A DNA stretch of 64,000 bases. It comes from an uncultured Prevotellaceae bacterium (GTDB taxonomy: Bacteria; Bacteroidota; Bacteroidia; Bacteroidales; Bacteroidaceae). Below, one piece after another: positions 27,410 through 36,098 of this stretch. Under the pieces are notes generated by a model. That model made no database searches. It saw only the letters and a list, made by a program, of their open reading frames with translations, and was not told the DNA's origin. Both the position numbers and the translations under genes were made by a program. Within the stretch, counting starts at the first letter, position 1. Each line of letters opens with the position of its first letter. The DNA lies in the NCBI GenBank assembly GCA_902771785.1, contig CACXYH010000007.1:1-64000 (forward strand). Reading direction: 5' to 3'.

Positions 27410-29095
27410 ATGGACTCATTACAATGGTTAATCAACCTCTTCACTAACAACGAGTCAGTAGCCCATATTGCGATGCTCTATGCCATCGTCATTGCTACTG
27501 GCGTCTACTTAGGCAAAATCAAGGTGTTCGGCATCTCGCTGGGCGTCACCTTTGTGCTGTTCGCCGGCATCGTGGCCGGCCACATCGGTTTCACGGCCCC
27601 CACGCCTATCCTCACCTTCATTCAGGATTTCGGCCTCATCCTCTTCGTGTTCATGATAGGATTGCAGGTAGGACCTGGATTCTTCGAGAGTTTCGGCAAG
27701 GCGGGCATCAAGCTCAACGGACTGGCCTCGACAGCCATCCTGCTGAACATCCTCGTCATGTTTGCCTGCTACTACATCTTCTTCGACACCAGCGACAAGA
27801 CCACGCTGCCCATGATGGTGGGTACACTCTATGGTGCCGTCACCAACACCCCTGGTCTTGGTGCCGCCAACGAGGCCCTGACCTCTGTGTTTGGCAGCAA
27901 CGCTCCGCAGATTGCCTCTGCCTATGCCTGCGCCTATCCGCTGGGTGTGCTCGGCATCATCGGAGCCATCATCCTCATCCGCTACATCTGCAAGGTGAAG
28001 TTCGAAGAGGAGGAAGCCGAACTCGAAGCGCAAGCCAACTCCAACGTAGCGAAGAAGCCCCACAGGATGCACCTCGAGGTGTCGAACAAATACCTGGAGG
28101 GAAAGACCCTTCTGCAGGTTCACGACTTCCTGAACCGCGACTTCGTCTGCTCACGCATCCTGCACGAAGGCCACGTGTCCATTCCCAACCGCAATACCGT
28201 CTTCCACGTGGGCGACCAGCTCTACATCGTATGTGCTGAGTCCGACTACGAAGCCATCGTGGCCTTCATCGGCCCCGTCATCGAAGTGAACTGGGAGCAG
28301 CAGGACCAGCCCCTCGTCTCGAAGCGCATCCTCGTGACCAACCCCAAGGTGAACGGCAAGACGCTGGGCGGACTCCACTTCTCGAGCGTTCATGGCGTCA
28401 ACGTCACGCGCGTCACCCGTCACGGTATGGACATCTTCGCATCGGCCAGCCTGCCGCTGCAGGTGGGCGACCGCATCATGGTCGTAGGCCCTGAAGACGC
28501 CGTCGACCGCGTGGCCAACTACATGGGCAACAGCATCAAGCGCCTCGATGCGCCCAACATCGCCACCATCTTCGTGGGCATCTTCGTAGGCATCATCTTC
28601 GGCTCCATCCCCTTCATCCCAGGCATGCCGCTCATGAAGCTGGGCATTGCAGGAGGCCCGCTGATCATAGCCATCCTCATCGGACGCTACGGCTATAAGG
28701 TGAAGCTCGTCACCTACACCACCACCTCGGCCAACATGATGCTGCGCGAGATAGGACTCGTGCTCTTCCTGGCCAGCGTGGGCATCAAGGCAGGCGCCAA
28801 CTTCGTAGACACGGTGATGGAGGGCGACGGACTGCTCTACGTGCTCACAGGCTTCCTCATTACTATTATACCTATATTAATAGTAGGACCCATCGCCCGG
28901 CTGCGGTTCAAGTTCAACTACTTCACCATCGCCGGTATGATAGCCGGTACCTATACCGACCCCCCAGCACTTGCCTACTCCAACTCGATTTGCTCGAAAG
29001 AGGCACCTGCCGTCGGCTATTCTACCGTCTACCCGCTCTCGATGTTCCTGCGCATCTTCACAGCGCAAATCATCGTCCTCTTCTTCTGCAGCTAA
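27410..29095 (+). CDS. AspT/YidE/YbjL-type transporter with two RCK_C domains
   Basis: 561 aa inner-membrane protein of the aspartate:alanine exchanger family. The N-terminal membrane half (about 10-200, with [21 protein letters not shown] and [16 protein letters not shown]) is followed by two cytoplasmic TrkA-C (RCK_C) domains (about 215-385) and a second membrane half (about 395-561, with [16 protein letters not shown] and [14 protein letters not shown]). The two halves are an internal duplication. The substrate is unknown; dicarboxylates or amino acids are likely from the family. Nine bp after valS and 56 bp before the decarboxylase genes. Confidence 0.88.
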   Translation: MDSLQWLINLFTNNESVAHIAMLYAIVIATGVYLGKIKVFGISLGVTFVLFAGIVAGHIGFTAPTPILTFIQDFGLILFVFMIGLQVGPGFFESFGKAGIKLNGLASTAILLNILVMFACYYIFFDTSDKTTLPMMVGTLYGAVTNTPGLGAANEALTSVFGSNAPQIASAYACAYPLGVLGIIGAIILIRYICKVKFEEEEAELEAQANSNVAKKPHRMHLEVSNKYLEGKTLLQVHDFLNRDFVCSRILHEGHVSIPNRNTVFHVGDQLYIVCAESDYEAIVAFIGPVIEVNWEQQDQPLVSKRILVTNPKVNGKTLGGLHFSSVHGVNVTRVTRHGMDIFASASLPLQVGDRIMVVGPEDAVDRVANYMGNSIKRLDAPNIATIFVGIFVGIIFGSIPFIPGMPLMKLGIAGGPLIIAILIGRYGYKVKLVTYTTTSANMMLREIGLVLFLASVGIKAGANFVDTVMEGDGLLYVLTGFLITIIPILIVGPIARLRFKFNYFTIAGMIAGTYTDPPALAYSNSICSKEAPAVGYSTVYPLSMFLRIFTAQIIVLFFCS

Positions 29096-29151
29096 AGCCT
29101 GCCGCAGAACAGACCCAGAAAGAATAAACCCAAACTATACACGTATCAATA

Positions 29152-30174
29152 ATGAACAAAAACCGACTCCTGCTTGGAGGATTGTTGCTCACCTGCTCGA
29201 TGACGATGTCGGCCCAAGGCGCCAAGAACATCGTCATCAGCGAGGTGCTCACCAACAACACCGCCAGCATCGTGGATGAGTTCGGACGCAGGGAAGCGTG
29301 GATTGAGCTGGCCAACACGTCGTACACTACCTACAACGTGCGAGGCATGTTCATCACCACCAATCCCAAAGTGCTCGACAAGAGCCTCAGCGCCCCAGAA
29401 CGCATCAAGCTCATGAGCGTCATCCCCAGTGGTGACGACCGTACGGCAATGGGTGCCCGCAAGCATCTGTTGCTCTTCTGCAACTCTAACCCCACCGAGG
29501 GCAAGTTGCATCTCTCTGTGGAGGTTCCCCTGTCGGAGCCTGTGTGGTTAGCCCTCTACAACGGCAACGGCGTGGAGCTGATTGACTCCGTCACCATTCC
29601 TGCGCTGGCAGCCGACCAGTCGTATGCCCGCACCAACGGCAAGTGGAGCGTGAAGAGTGCCGACAACGTCACGCCTGGCATCGAGAACTTCATCGCCGCC
29701 AGCGAGACCAAAGTCGAGAAGTTCAAGCGCGAAGACCCCTACGGCATTGCTATGGCCATCATGGCGATGGGCATCGTGTTCACCTGTCTGGCCACGCTCT
29801 GGATTTTCTTCACCCTCTTCGGCATGCTGATGCGCCACATGGAGACCGCCAAGAAGGTGGCCAACAAGCAGCCCATCAAGCCCATCACGAAGACCGTCGA
29901 GAAGACCATCGAGATTAGCCACAAGACGGGCAACGTGCTTCAGGAAGGCTTCGAGAAGAAGGGCATCGACATGGAGGTCTACATGGCCGTCATCGGCATG
30001 GCCCTCCGCCAGTATGAAGACGATGTGCACGACGTCGAGAGCGGCATCATCACCATCAAGCCCAAAGACACGGGCTGGGACGATGAGTACAGCCAGATGA
30101 CCCACCTGCACGAGGCCTTCATCCCCTCGAGCCACAACGCACCTACTATTCCCACAACTCCAGAACTTCACTAA
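29152..30174 (+). CDS. Sodium-pump decarboxylase gamma subunit with N-terminal lamin-tail domain
   Basis: 340 aa. A signal peptide (residues 1-21, ending MSAQG) leads into a lamin-tail (LTD) fold at about 24-180: VISEVLTNNTASIVDEFGRREAWIEL is typical. One membrane span at 198-227 (IAMAIMAMGIVFTCLATLW) then matches OadG, followed by a cytoplasmic tail. OadG subunits are normally about 80-120 aa and hold the complex together; here an exported domain is added. The biotin carrier gene follows after 14 bp. The complex is probably methylmalonyl-CoA or oxaloacetate decarboxylase. Confidence 0.82.
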   Translation: MNKNRLLLGGLLLTCSMTMSAQGAKNIVISEVLTNNTASIVDEFGRREAWIELANTSYTTYNVRGMFITTNPKVLDKSLSAPERIKLMSVIPSGDDRTAMGARKHLLLFCNSNPTEGKLHLSVEVPLSEPVWLALYNGNGVELIDSVTIPALAADQSYARTNGKWSVKSADNVTPGIENFIAASETKVEKFKREDPYGIAMAIMAMGIVFTCLATLWIFFTLFGMLMRHMETAKKVANKQPIKPITKTVEKTIEISHKTGNVLQEGFEKKGIDMEVYMAVIGMALRQYEDDVHDVESGIITIKPKDTGWDDEYSQMTHLHEAFIPSSHNAPTIPTTPELH

Positions 30175-30188
30175 CACACGAGAAGACA

Positions 30189-30644
30189 ATGAACAAGTAT
30201 CAGTATAAAGTACAAGGCGTCGACTACGAAGTAGAAATCGCCGAAGTAGAAGGCAACATCGCCAAAGTAAACGTGAACGGCATCCCCTTCGAGGTGGAGC
30301 TGCAGAAGCCCATCAATGCCGCCAAGCACCCCAGCATGAACAAGCCGAAGGTGGAAGCCCCCAAGCCCGCACCCACGGCTGCCCCTGCAGCAGCAGCTCC
30401 CGTTGCCGCTCCTGCCGCCCCCGCCGGCGCAGGCTCTCCCGTCAAGGCTCCGCTGCCTGGCACCATCACCGACATCAAGGTGGCCGTAGGCCAGCAGGTC
30501 AATGTGGGCGACGTTGTGCTCGTGCTCGAGGCCATGAAGATGCAGAACAACATCGAGGCCGAGTATAGCGGTCAGGTAACCAGTATCGTAGTAAACAAGG
30601 GTGACACGGTGATGGAAGGTGCCGTGCTGCTCACAATCGGATAA
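30189..30644 (+). CDS. Biotin carboxyl carrier subunit of a decarboxylase
   Basis: 151 aa. The C-terminal biotinyl domain (about 82-151) carries the biotinylation motif EAMKMQNN with Lys117. It is joined by an Ala/Pro-rich flexible linker (about 54-82) to an N-terminal domain. It passes the carboxyl group from the carboxyltransferase to the beta subunit for sodium-driven decarboxylation. Located between the gamma and beta genes with short gaps (14 and 6 bp), so one operon. The length suits the stand-alone carrier of methylmalonyl-CoA decarboxylase. Confidence 0.92.
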   Translation: MNKYQYKVQGVDYEVEIAEVEGNIAKVNVNGIPFEVELQKPINAAKHPSMNKPKVEAPKPAPTAAPAAAAPVAAPAAPAGAGSPVKAPLPGTITDIKVAVGQQVNVGDVVLVLEAMKMQNNIEAEYSGQVTSIVVNKGDTVMEGAVLLTIG

Positions 30645-30650
30645 AGAGCT

Positions 30651-31802
30651 ATGTGGGAATTTATAGCAGAAAACTTCAATGAGTTCCTCACCTACACGGG
30701 CTTTGCCAATGCCGAGGTGGGCAACCTCATCATGATTGTGGTCGGCGCGATCTTCATCTACCTGGCCATCAAGAAAGACTTCGAGCCGCTGCTGCTCGTC
30801 CCCATCGGACTGGGCATCATTCTGGGCAACATCCCCTTCCGTGCCGACGCAGGACTCGAAATAGGACTCTACGAGGATAACTCCGTGCTCAACATCTTCT
30901 ATCAGGGCGTGCGCCAGGGGTGGTATCCGCCGCTCATCTTCCTGGGCATCGGCGCCATGACCGACTTCTCGGCGCTGCTGGCCAACCCCAAACTGGTGCT
31001 CATCGGAGCAGCCGCTCAGTTTGGCATCTTCGGCGCCTACATGTTTGCCCTGGCCATCGGCTTCGAGCCTAACCAGGCAGCAGGCATTGCCATCATCGGC
31101 GGTGCCGACGGCCCCACAGCCATCTTCCTGTCGAGCAAGCTCGCCCCCAACCTGATGGGAGCCATCGCCGTGTGTGCCTACAGCTACATGGCCCTCGTGC
31201 CGCTCATCCAGCCGCCCCTCATGCGCCTGCTCACCACGAAGAAGGAGCGCGTCATCAAGATGAAGCCCGGCCGCCAGGTGAGCCAGACGGAGCGCATCCT
31301 GTTCCCCATCATCGGCCTGCTGCTCACCACCTTCATCGTGCCTTCGGGCCTGCCCCTGCTGGGCATGCTGTTCTTCGGCAACCTGCTGAAAGAGAGCGGA
31401 AAGACCACGCGTCTGGCCAAGACGGCAGGCGCTGCGCTCAACGACATCGTCGTGATGCTGCTGGGCCTCACCGTGGGCTGCTCAACGCAGGCTTCCGAGT
31501 TCCTCACCTGGAACACGGTCTTCATCTTCGTCATCGGTGCTGCTGCCTTCGCCATTGCTACGATGAGCGGCGTGTGCTTCGTGAAGCTGATGAACCTGTT
31601 CCTGCCGGAGGGCAAGAAGCTGAACCCGCTGATTGGCAACGCCGGCGTGAGTGCCGTGCCCATGAGCGCACGTATCTCGAACAACCTCGGTCTTGAGTAC
31701 GACCGTCACAACTTCCTGCTCATGCACGCTATGGGTCCCAACGTGGCTGGTGTCATCGGCTCTGCCGTTGCTGCCGGTGCCCTGCTGGGCTTCCTCTCGT
31801 AG
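30651..31802 (+). CDS. Sodium ion-translocating decarboxylase beta subunit
   Basis: 383 aa polytopic membrane protein that decarboxylates carboxybiotin and pumps sodium out. Family motifs are visible: YQGVRQGWYPPLIFLGIGAMTDFSALLANP, the conserved IIGGADGPTAIFLSSKLAP with the functional Asp, and GNAGVSAVPMSARISNNLGLEYD near the C-terminus. Last gene of the set; a strong terminator follows. No carboxyltransferase (alpha) gene is nearby, so that subunit must be encoded elsewhere. Confidence 0.95.
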   Translation: MWEFIAENFNEFLTYTGFANAEVGNLIMIVVGAIFIYLAIKKDFEPLLLVPIGLGIILGNIPFRADAGLEIGLYEDNSVLNIFYQGVRQGWYPPLIFLGIGAMTDFSALLANPKLVLIGAAAQFGIFGAYMFALAIGFEPNQAAGIAIIGGADGPTAIFLSSKLAPNLMGAIAVCAYSYMALVPLIQPPLMRLLTTKKERVIKMKPGRQVSQTERILFPIIGLLLTTFIVPSGLPLLGMLFFGNLLKESGKTTRLAKTAGAALNDIVVMLLGLTVGCSTQASEFLTWNTVFIFVIGAAAFAIATMSGVCFVKLMNLFLPEGKKLNPLIGNAGVSAVPMSARISNNLGLEYDRHNFLLMHAMGPNVAGVIGSAVAAGALLGFLS

Positions 31803-31826
31803 TGCAAGCAGGCCCCTACAAACAAT

Positions 31827-31860
31827 AAGCGGCAGGACTTCGCCTGAAGTCCTGCCGCTT
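31827..31860. terminator. Strong terminator after the decarboxylase operon
   Basis: Perfect 14-bp stem (31827-31840 with 31847-31860) around CGCCTG, then TTCTTT. Lies between convergent genes. Confidence 0.85.
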
Positions 31861-31869
31861 TTCTTTGCC

Positions 31870-32502
31870 TTATAGGCGCACCCACTCAAGTGGCGGCGCA
31901 TCCACAGGCTGGCCCAGTCGCCTGACGAACTGCTCGCATTCCTCTTCGGTTGCTTCCTTTCCGTTGACGTAATAGTCTTCGCTGCCCGTCTCCATCTCAT
32001 CGTCGAAGAACTCCTCCGACCAGAAGCTGTCTGCCAGGCGGCTGTTCTTCACCACCGTAGCGCCTTCGCACGAACGGCCAGGCGAGTAGTAGGCGCTGTA
32101 GTAGACGGCATTCTTGTAGAAGGTCAGCTCTGTGCTTCCGTCGGAATAGGCCACGAGTTGAGCCGTATCGCCGTTGACGACATAGATGGCCATGTAGTTG
32201 TGGGTGAGGTCGCGCACCCACACTTCGTCTTGCCCGTCGCCGTCGAGGTCGGCTAAGGCATACTCCGACAGCTCGAGGTCGCCAAGGCCCAGGCGCAGCT
32301 CGTCGGGCTCGCTCATCTGCTCCAGATACTTCTTGACATCCAGCTTCTGCGTAGGCACAACGGCGGCTGTGCTGTCCTGGCTTTCTGCGGTTTCTGCACT
32401 CTCGCTGCTTGCTGGGGCCTGCTTCTGCCCACAGCCGACGGTCGCCATAGCCAGCAAGGCTAAGGCAAGGGTCTTCAAGGAATTGTTGTAGGTCTTCATC
32501 AT
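31870..32502 (-). CDS. Lipoprotein with a calcium-site-like DxDGDG motif
   Basis: 210 aa. A lipoprotein signal ends ATVGC, followed by a Ser/Glu-rich linker. The domain has ALADLDGDGQDEVWVRD, an aspartate-rich loop like those of VCBS/FG-GAP repeats or EF-hands, followed by beta strands (HNYMAIYVVNGDTAQLVAYS). One copy only, so not a full propeller. It lies 35 bp downstream of the TPR gene on the same strand. Function unknown; a surface or periplasmic role is inferred. Confidence 0.65.
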   Translation of the reverse strand: MMKTYNNSLKTLALALLAMATVGCGQKQAPASSESAETAESQDSTAAVVPTQKLDVKKYLEQMSEPDELRLGLGDLELSEYALADLDGDGQDEVWVRDLTHNYMAIYVVNGDTAQLVAYSDGSTELTFYKNAVYYSAYYSPGRSCEGATVVKNSRLADSFWSEEFFDDEMETGSEDYYVNGKEATEEECEQFVRRLGQPVDAPPLEWVRL

Positions 32503-32537
32503 ATACTACGATTTGGTTATGTTGGGAATGTCTTGAC

Positions 32538-34748
32538 TTAGCAGCCTAAGGCGTCGAGCAGGAGGAGGGCCTGCGTGCGTGTGATGCCGTGCTGCTGCAG
32601 GCGGGGCCACTCTACGGAGAGCAGTTCGTGCTCCATGCTGAAGTCGGCCGGCTTCTGCTGGCTGAGGAACTGGCGGAGCACGTCGACGGCCTGGGCTACG
32701 TCGCCGCTGAACCAGAGGCAATAGCCGTAGTTCAGCAGGTCGTCGGGCTGCGGCTGTTCGGCCGCTTGCAGCTGTGCATAGAGCTTCAGGGCCTGCTCAT
32801 ACTTCTTCTCGTTGGTGAGCACCCAGGCCAGGGCGCGCACCACGCGCAGGTCGTCGGGGGCTTCGTAGTTCAGCTTGTAGAGCAGCTTCATGGCCTTCTC
32901 GTTCTGCGAGAGATAGGCCATGCATACGGCGGCATTGAGCTGATAGCCGGCATGGTCGGGCTGCAGGCTCATCAGCTGTTCGTAGGCCTGCAGGGCTGCC
33001 TCGTAGTTGTCGTCGGCAAACGATGCGCGGGCGTAGCCTGCCAGCGCCTTCTCGCTGTCGGGCTTCAGGGCGGCAGCCTTGCTGAAGTAGTCGCTGGCCA
33101 GTCGTGGCGAGAAGGAAGGCTCGGCCTGCTGCATGAGCAGGCGCCCCATCATCATGAAGAAGCGGTAGCCCTTCATCTCGTCGGTATAGTTTTCGAGCAC
33201 GCGGGTGGCGGCCTTGTGCATCTTGCGCTTCATGAAGAAGGCGGCCGTGGCGTCGAAGTGGGCAGCGAGGGGCGTATTGCGGAACAGGCTGTTGCCGAAG
33301 AAGACGTAGCTCAGGTCCTGCGCGTCGCCGGCAGGGAACGGATTGCGGAACTGGCTGCGCATGGGATAGAGGCGGAAGAAGCGGTAGAGGTTCTGCAGGT
33401 AGACGCGCCTGATGAAGGCGGGCTGCCGCTGCTCTTCGATGGCCACCTCGCCTCCGATGGGCATGGCCTCGCCGCGCTCCACCATCTGCATGAGGTTCTT
33501 GGGCAGGCGGTCGAACACCTGATTGCAGGCGAGCACGAACGAGTACTTGTCGCTGTCGCAGAAGGCGCCGAGCGAGATGAGCGAGTGCAGGAACTTGGCG
33601 CCGCGCTGCTGGTTCCACATGCTGCTGATGCCAGGATGCTGCGGATAGAAGGGCACGAACCAGTTGCTGATGCGGTCGAAGAAGGTGAAGCGCTTCATCT
33701 GCGAGAAGCCGGCAAAGTAGATGTCGCTGCCCTGCTTCTGCATGTCGACCATGCGGCGTATGCTTCCCTCGAGCTTCTCCATGTTCTGCTCCACGGCGTC
33801 GGGGTGGAGGATGTCTTCCATGGGGTCGTCGTCGGTTTCCTCCAGGCTGCCGTTGTTGATGCGCAGGTTGCCGCGCTTCATGATCTCGGGCATGATTTCG
33901 CGCTGGATGGTGCGTGTGTCGGCCTCGGCCGATATGCAGTAGACGAGCTGCACCTGCAGCTCGGCCAGTTCCTTGCAGCATCGCTCGTCCTGGCAGAGCT
34001 GCTCCACGAGGTCGGCCAGCTCGCTGAAGAGGCGCGCCTTGTCTTCGTCGATGCAGAGCACCCAGCCTACGAGTGCTCGCTGGCGGAGGGCCTCGTCGGC
34101 CGTCTGCCTGTAGACATTGGCCAGGACGCGGAACTTATTGAAGTCGAAGTAGTTCATGGCCGAGAGCATGATGGCGCTGACGATGAGCTGCTGGTCGATG
34201 GTGTCGATGGTTGGCGAGAGCAGGATGTCCTCGAAGGCCTGTGCCAGCTGGTCTTTCCATTGGAACGAGGTCCAGATGTAGTCGAAGAGGTCGTTCATGA
34301 GCGTGGCGTGTGCTTCGTGCAGCCTGGCCGCCTTCTCCTGTCGCACGTGCTCTGGCTCGAGCGATAGCATGGCCACGTCGCTGACGTAGCTCTCCAGGTC
34401 GCTGCGCACGTCGGTCATCGTCCAGTTGACGTGCTTGCGGCGGGGCTGGAAGAAGCAGCTGGCGAGGAAGGAGCTCTTGTCGATGTTGTCGTAGATGCTC
34501 AGGTTGCTGCAGAGCGTGTAGAGGCGGCGCAGCAGCTGGTCGTAGAGCTGTTCGCGCTTGGGGTCGTCGAAGCCCCGCTGCCAGTAGTCGCTCATGAGCT
34601 GGTAGTCGTTCTTGAGCGCCTCGAGCTGCTCCAGGTATTTGGGGTTGGGATAGGTCAGCAGATGGTTCTCCAGCAGGCCGATGGCCTTACCCAAGCGGCG
34701 GTTCATGACTTGTTCGATGACGCTTCTGAATAGTTCGTTCTGTTGCAT
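32538..34748 (-). CDS. Large TPR-containing cytoplasmic protein
   Basis: 736 aa, no signal peptide or membrane span. The N-terminal about 450 residues are helical and not recognised. The C-terminal part has TPR-like repeats (DYFSKAAALKPDSEKALAGYARASFADDNYEAALQAYEQLMSLQPDHAGY and the KKYEQALKLYAQLQAAE region). It starts 26 bp after the substrate-binding lipoprotein and ends 35 bp before another lipoprotein, so the three may form one operon. No enzyme motif was found. Confidence 0.75.
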   Translation of the reverse strand: MQQNELFRSVIEQVMNRRLGKAIGLLENHLLTYPNPKYLEQLEALKNDYQLMSDYWQRGFDDPKREQLYDQLLRRLYTLCSNLSIYDNIDKSSFLASCFFQPRRKHVNWTMTDVRSDLESYVSDVAMLSLEPEHVRQEKAARLHEAHATLMNDLFDYIWTSFQWKDQLAQAFEDILLSPTIDTIDQQLIVSAIMLSAMNYFDFNKFRVLANVYRQTADEALRQRALVGWVLCIDEDKARLFSELADLVEQLCQDERCCKELAELQVQLVYCISAEADTRTIQREIMPEIMKRGNLRINNGSLEETDDDPMEDILHPDAVEQNMEKLEGSIRRMVDMQKQGSDIYFAGFSQMKRFTFFDRISNWFVPFYPQHPGISSMWNQQRGAKFLHSLISLGAFCDSDKYSFVLACNQVFDRLPKNLMQMVERGEAMPIGGEVAIEEQRQPAFIRRVYLQNLYRFFRLYPMRSQFRNPFPAGDAQDLSYVFFGNSLFRNTPLAAHFDATAAFFMKRKMHKAATRVLENYTDEMKGYRFFMMMGRLLMQQAEPSFSPRLASDYFSKAAALKPDSEKALAGYARASFADDNYEAALQAYEQLMSLQPDHAGYQLNAAVCMAYLSQNEKAMKLLYKLNYEAPDDLRVVRALAWVLTNEKKYEQALKLYAQLQAAEQPQPDDLLNYGYCLWFSGDVAQAVDVLRQFLSQQKPADFSMEHELLSVEWPRLQQHGITRTQALLLLDALGC

Positions 34749-34773
34749 GCGGTCGTTTGGTGAGTGGTGTCTG

Positions 34774-35697
34774 TTATTTCTTCTGCAGCCATGCTTTGGC
34801 CCGGTCGATGTCTTTCTGACGGGGTGCCTGTGCGTGGTCGAAGCGTATGTCGGCGGGCAGCGAGTCGACGCTGCCGGGCTTCATGCCGCATCGCTGCTCG
34901 ATGAGGCGGCGGAAGCGGGCCAGTCCCTGGGCGTTGATGGTGTCGCAGGCCATGTTGTAGGCCTTGATGAATACGTCGACCTGGCGCTGTCGGGCGGTGT
35001 CGCGCAGGGCTTTCCGGCTGAAGCCGATGACGCCCAGGTGCAGGTCGAGCTTGCGGCTGTCCATGAGCACGGGCGCCTTGAGCTGTCGGGCCTGCGTGGC
35101 TTGCGGTTCGGGCAGCAGCAGGGCGTCCATCGTTCCCGTCTGAAGCATGCTCAGGCGCACGCCGACGTCGTTGAGCTGAATGCGGAACACGCGCTCGTGC
35201 TTGAGCTTGGCGCTGTCGACGGCGAAGTCGGCCAGCAGGTCGGTAGCCGAGTAGCGGGTCATGGCCAGCATCTTGTCGTCGAGCTGCTTGAGCTGCTTGA
35301 TGCGCGCCATGGGGTTGGTGACGAGCAGCCAATGCAGGTTGGTGGCCGTCTTATATATAATAGGTGTACCCTGCTGGGCGAGCCGCTCCGTGCGCACGAG
35401 GTCGGAGACCAGGCCCTCTACCCTGCCGCGGGCGATGGCCGTGTCGCAGTCCATCTGCGCCGTGTAGGGCTTCAGCCTGACGTCGGCGCCCAAGCGCTGA
35501 AACATGCCGTGCTCCTCGGCCACGTAGAGCGGCAGGCAGTCGAGCGTGGGCATCACGGCAATCTTCAGCGCTGCCGAGTCTTCGCGCCAGGCCTTCAGCC
35601 GTTCTTCCTGCGATATGAGCTGCTGCTCTTCCTGCGAGGGTCCGCAGGCCTGCAGCATGGCCACGAGCGCAGTTGCTATCATGATAGTCTTTCTCAT
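34774..35697 (-). CDS. Orphan substrate-binding lipoprotein, NMT1/THI5-like
   Basis: 307 aa from MRKTIMIATALVAMLQAC, a signal peptide with lipobox. The frame is open upstream to 35784, but a promoter box at 35750-35757 lies in that part. The mature protein has the type 2 periplasmic binding fold: KIAVMPTLDCLPLYVAEEHGMF near the N-terminus and a swap domain around LNDVGVRLSMLQTGTMDALLLPEPQA. Relatives bind thiamine precursors, sulphonates or similar small molecules. No permease or ATPase gene is near. Ligand unknown. Confidence 0.8.
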   Translation of the reverse strand: MRKTIMIATALVAMLQACGPSQEEQQLISQEERLKAWREDSAALKIAVMPTLDCLPLYVAEEHGMFQRLGADVRLKPYTAQMDCDTAIARGRVEGLVSDLVRTERLAQQGTPIIYKTATNLHWLLVTNPMARIKQLKQLDDKMLAMTRYSATDLLADFAVDSAKLKHERVFRIQLNDVGVRLSMLQTGTMDALLLPEPQATQARQLKAPVLMDSRKLDLHLGVIGFSRKALRDTARQRQVDVFIKAYNMACDTINAQGLARFRRLIEQRCGMKPGSVDSLPADIRFDHAQAPRQKDIDRAKAWLQKK

Positions 35698-35749
35698 CGT
35701 CGTCGTGTTGTGCTCCTGCCTGTGGCAGAAGCGCTGTGTATCATGACTG

Positions 35750-35757
35750 CAAAGGTA
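35750..35757 (-). promoter_or_regulatory. -7 promoter box of the substrate-binding lipoprotein operon
   Basis: Reads TACCTTTG on the minus strand, 52 bp upstream of the chosen ATG. Confidence 0.65.
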
Positions 35758-35797
35758 AGCAATTAAATTGAAACAGCGAAACAATCGGCTGGAAAAG

Positions 35798-35907
35798 TGC
35801 CGCCTGCGCCTGCAAAAGGTGCCGCTAAGCCGCAGGAGAAGTGCCGCCTGTCGGCAGGAGAAGTGCCACTTATCGGCAGGAAAAGTGCCTCCGATGCGTG
35901 CAGGAGA
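35798..35907. repeat. 22-bp-period array D1
   Basis: The word TGCC(G/A/T) recurs at 35798, 35820, 35842, 35864 and 35886, exactly 22 bp apart. The third unit is a perfect hairpin TGCCG-CCTGT-CGGCA with the 7-nt linker GGAGAAG; units 2 and 4 are near matches; units 1 and 5 have decayed. It shares GTGCCGCTAA with array A. Confidence 0.75.
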
Positions 35908-35923
35908 CGCCTTGGGAGCTATG

Positions 35924-36026
35924 GTTGACTCCAGTCAACCATATTGCTGACTATAGTCAACGATATGGCCGACTGCAGTCGACGATATTGCTGACTGCAG
36001 CCGACGATATTGCTGACTGCAGCCGG
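35924..36026. repeat. 22-bp-period array D2
   Basis: The stem word TGACT (CGACT in unit 3) recurs at 35926, 35948, 35970, 35992 and 36014, exactly 22 bp apart. Unit palindromes are GTTGACT-CC-AGTCAAC, TGACT-AT-AGTCA, CGACTGCAGTCG, then two CTGCAG-centred copies with one arm changed to GCCGA or GCCGG. The region 35785-36098 holds no gene. Confidence 0.8.
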
Positions 36027-36098
36027 CCATGAGAGCGGAGCCGCCTCTGGGGTAGTGGAAGCCGGGCTGAGGCATGCTTCGGGCGGCTTTCGGCTATG

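Noticed and set aside
32589-34367. Long plus-strand open frame (592 codons) opposite the large TPR gene
   Set aside because: Antisense shadow; low-complexity Leu/Val/His composition, no promoter, no motif.
35768-35950. 60-codon frame inside the D1 array
   Set aside because: It is produced by the repeats themselves, has no start signal and crosses the non-coding array.
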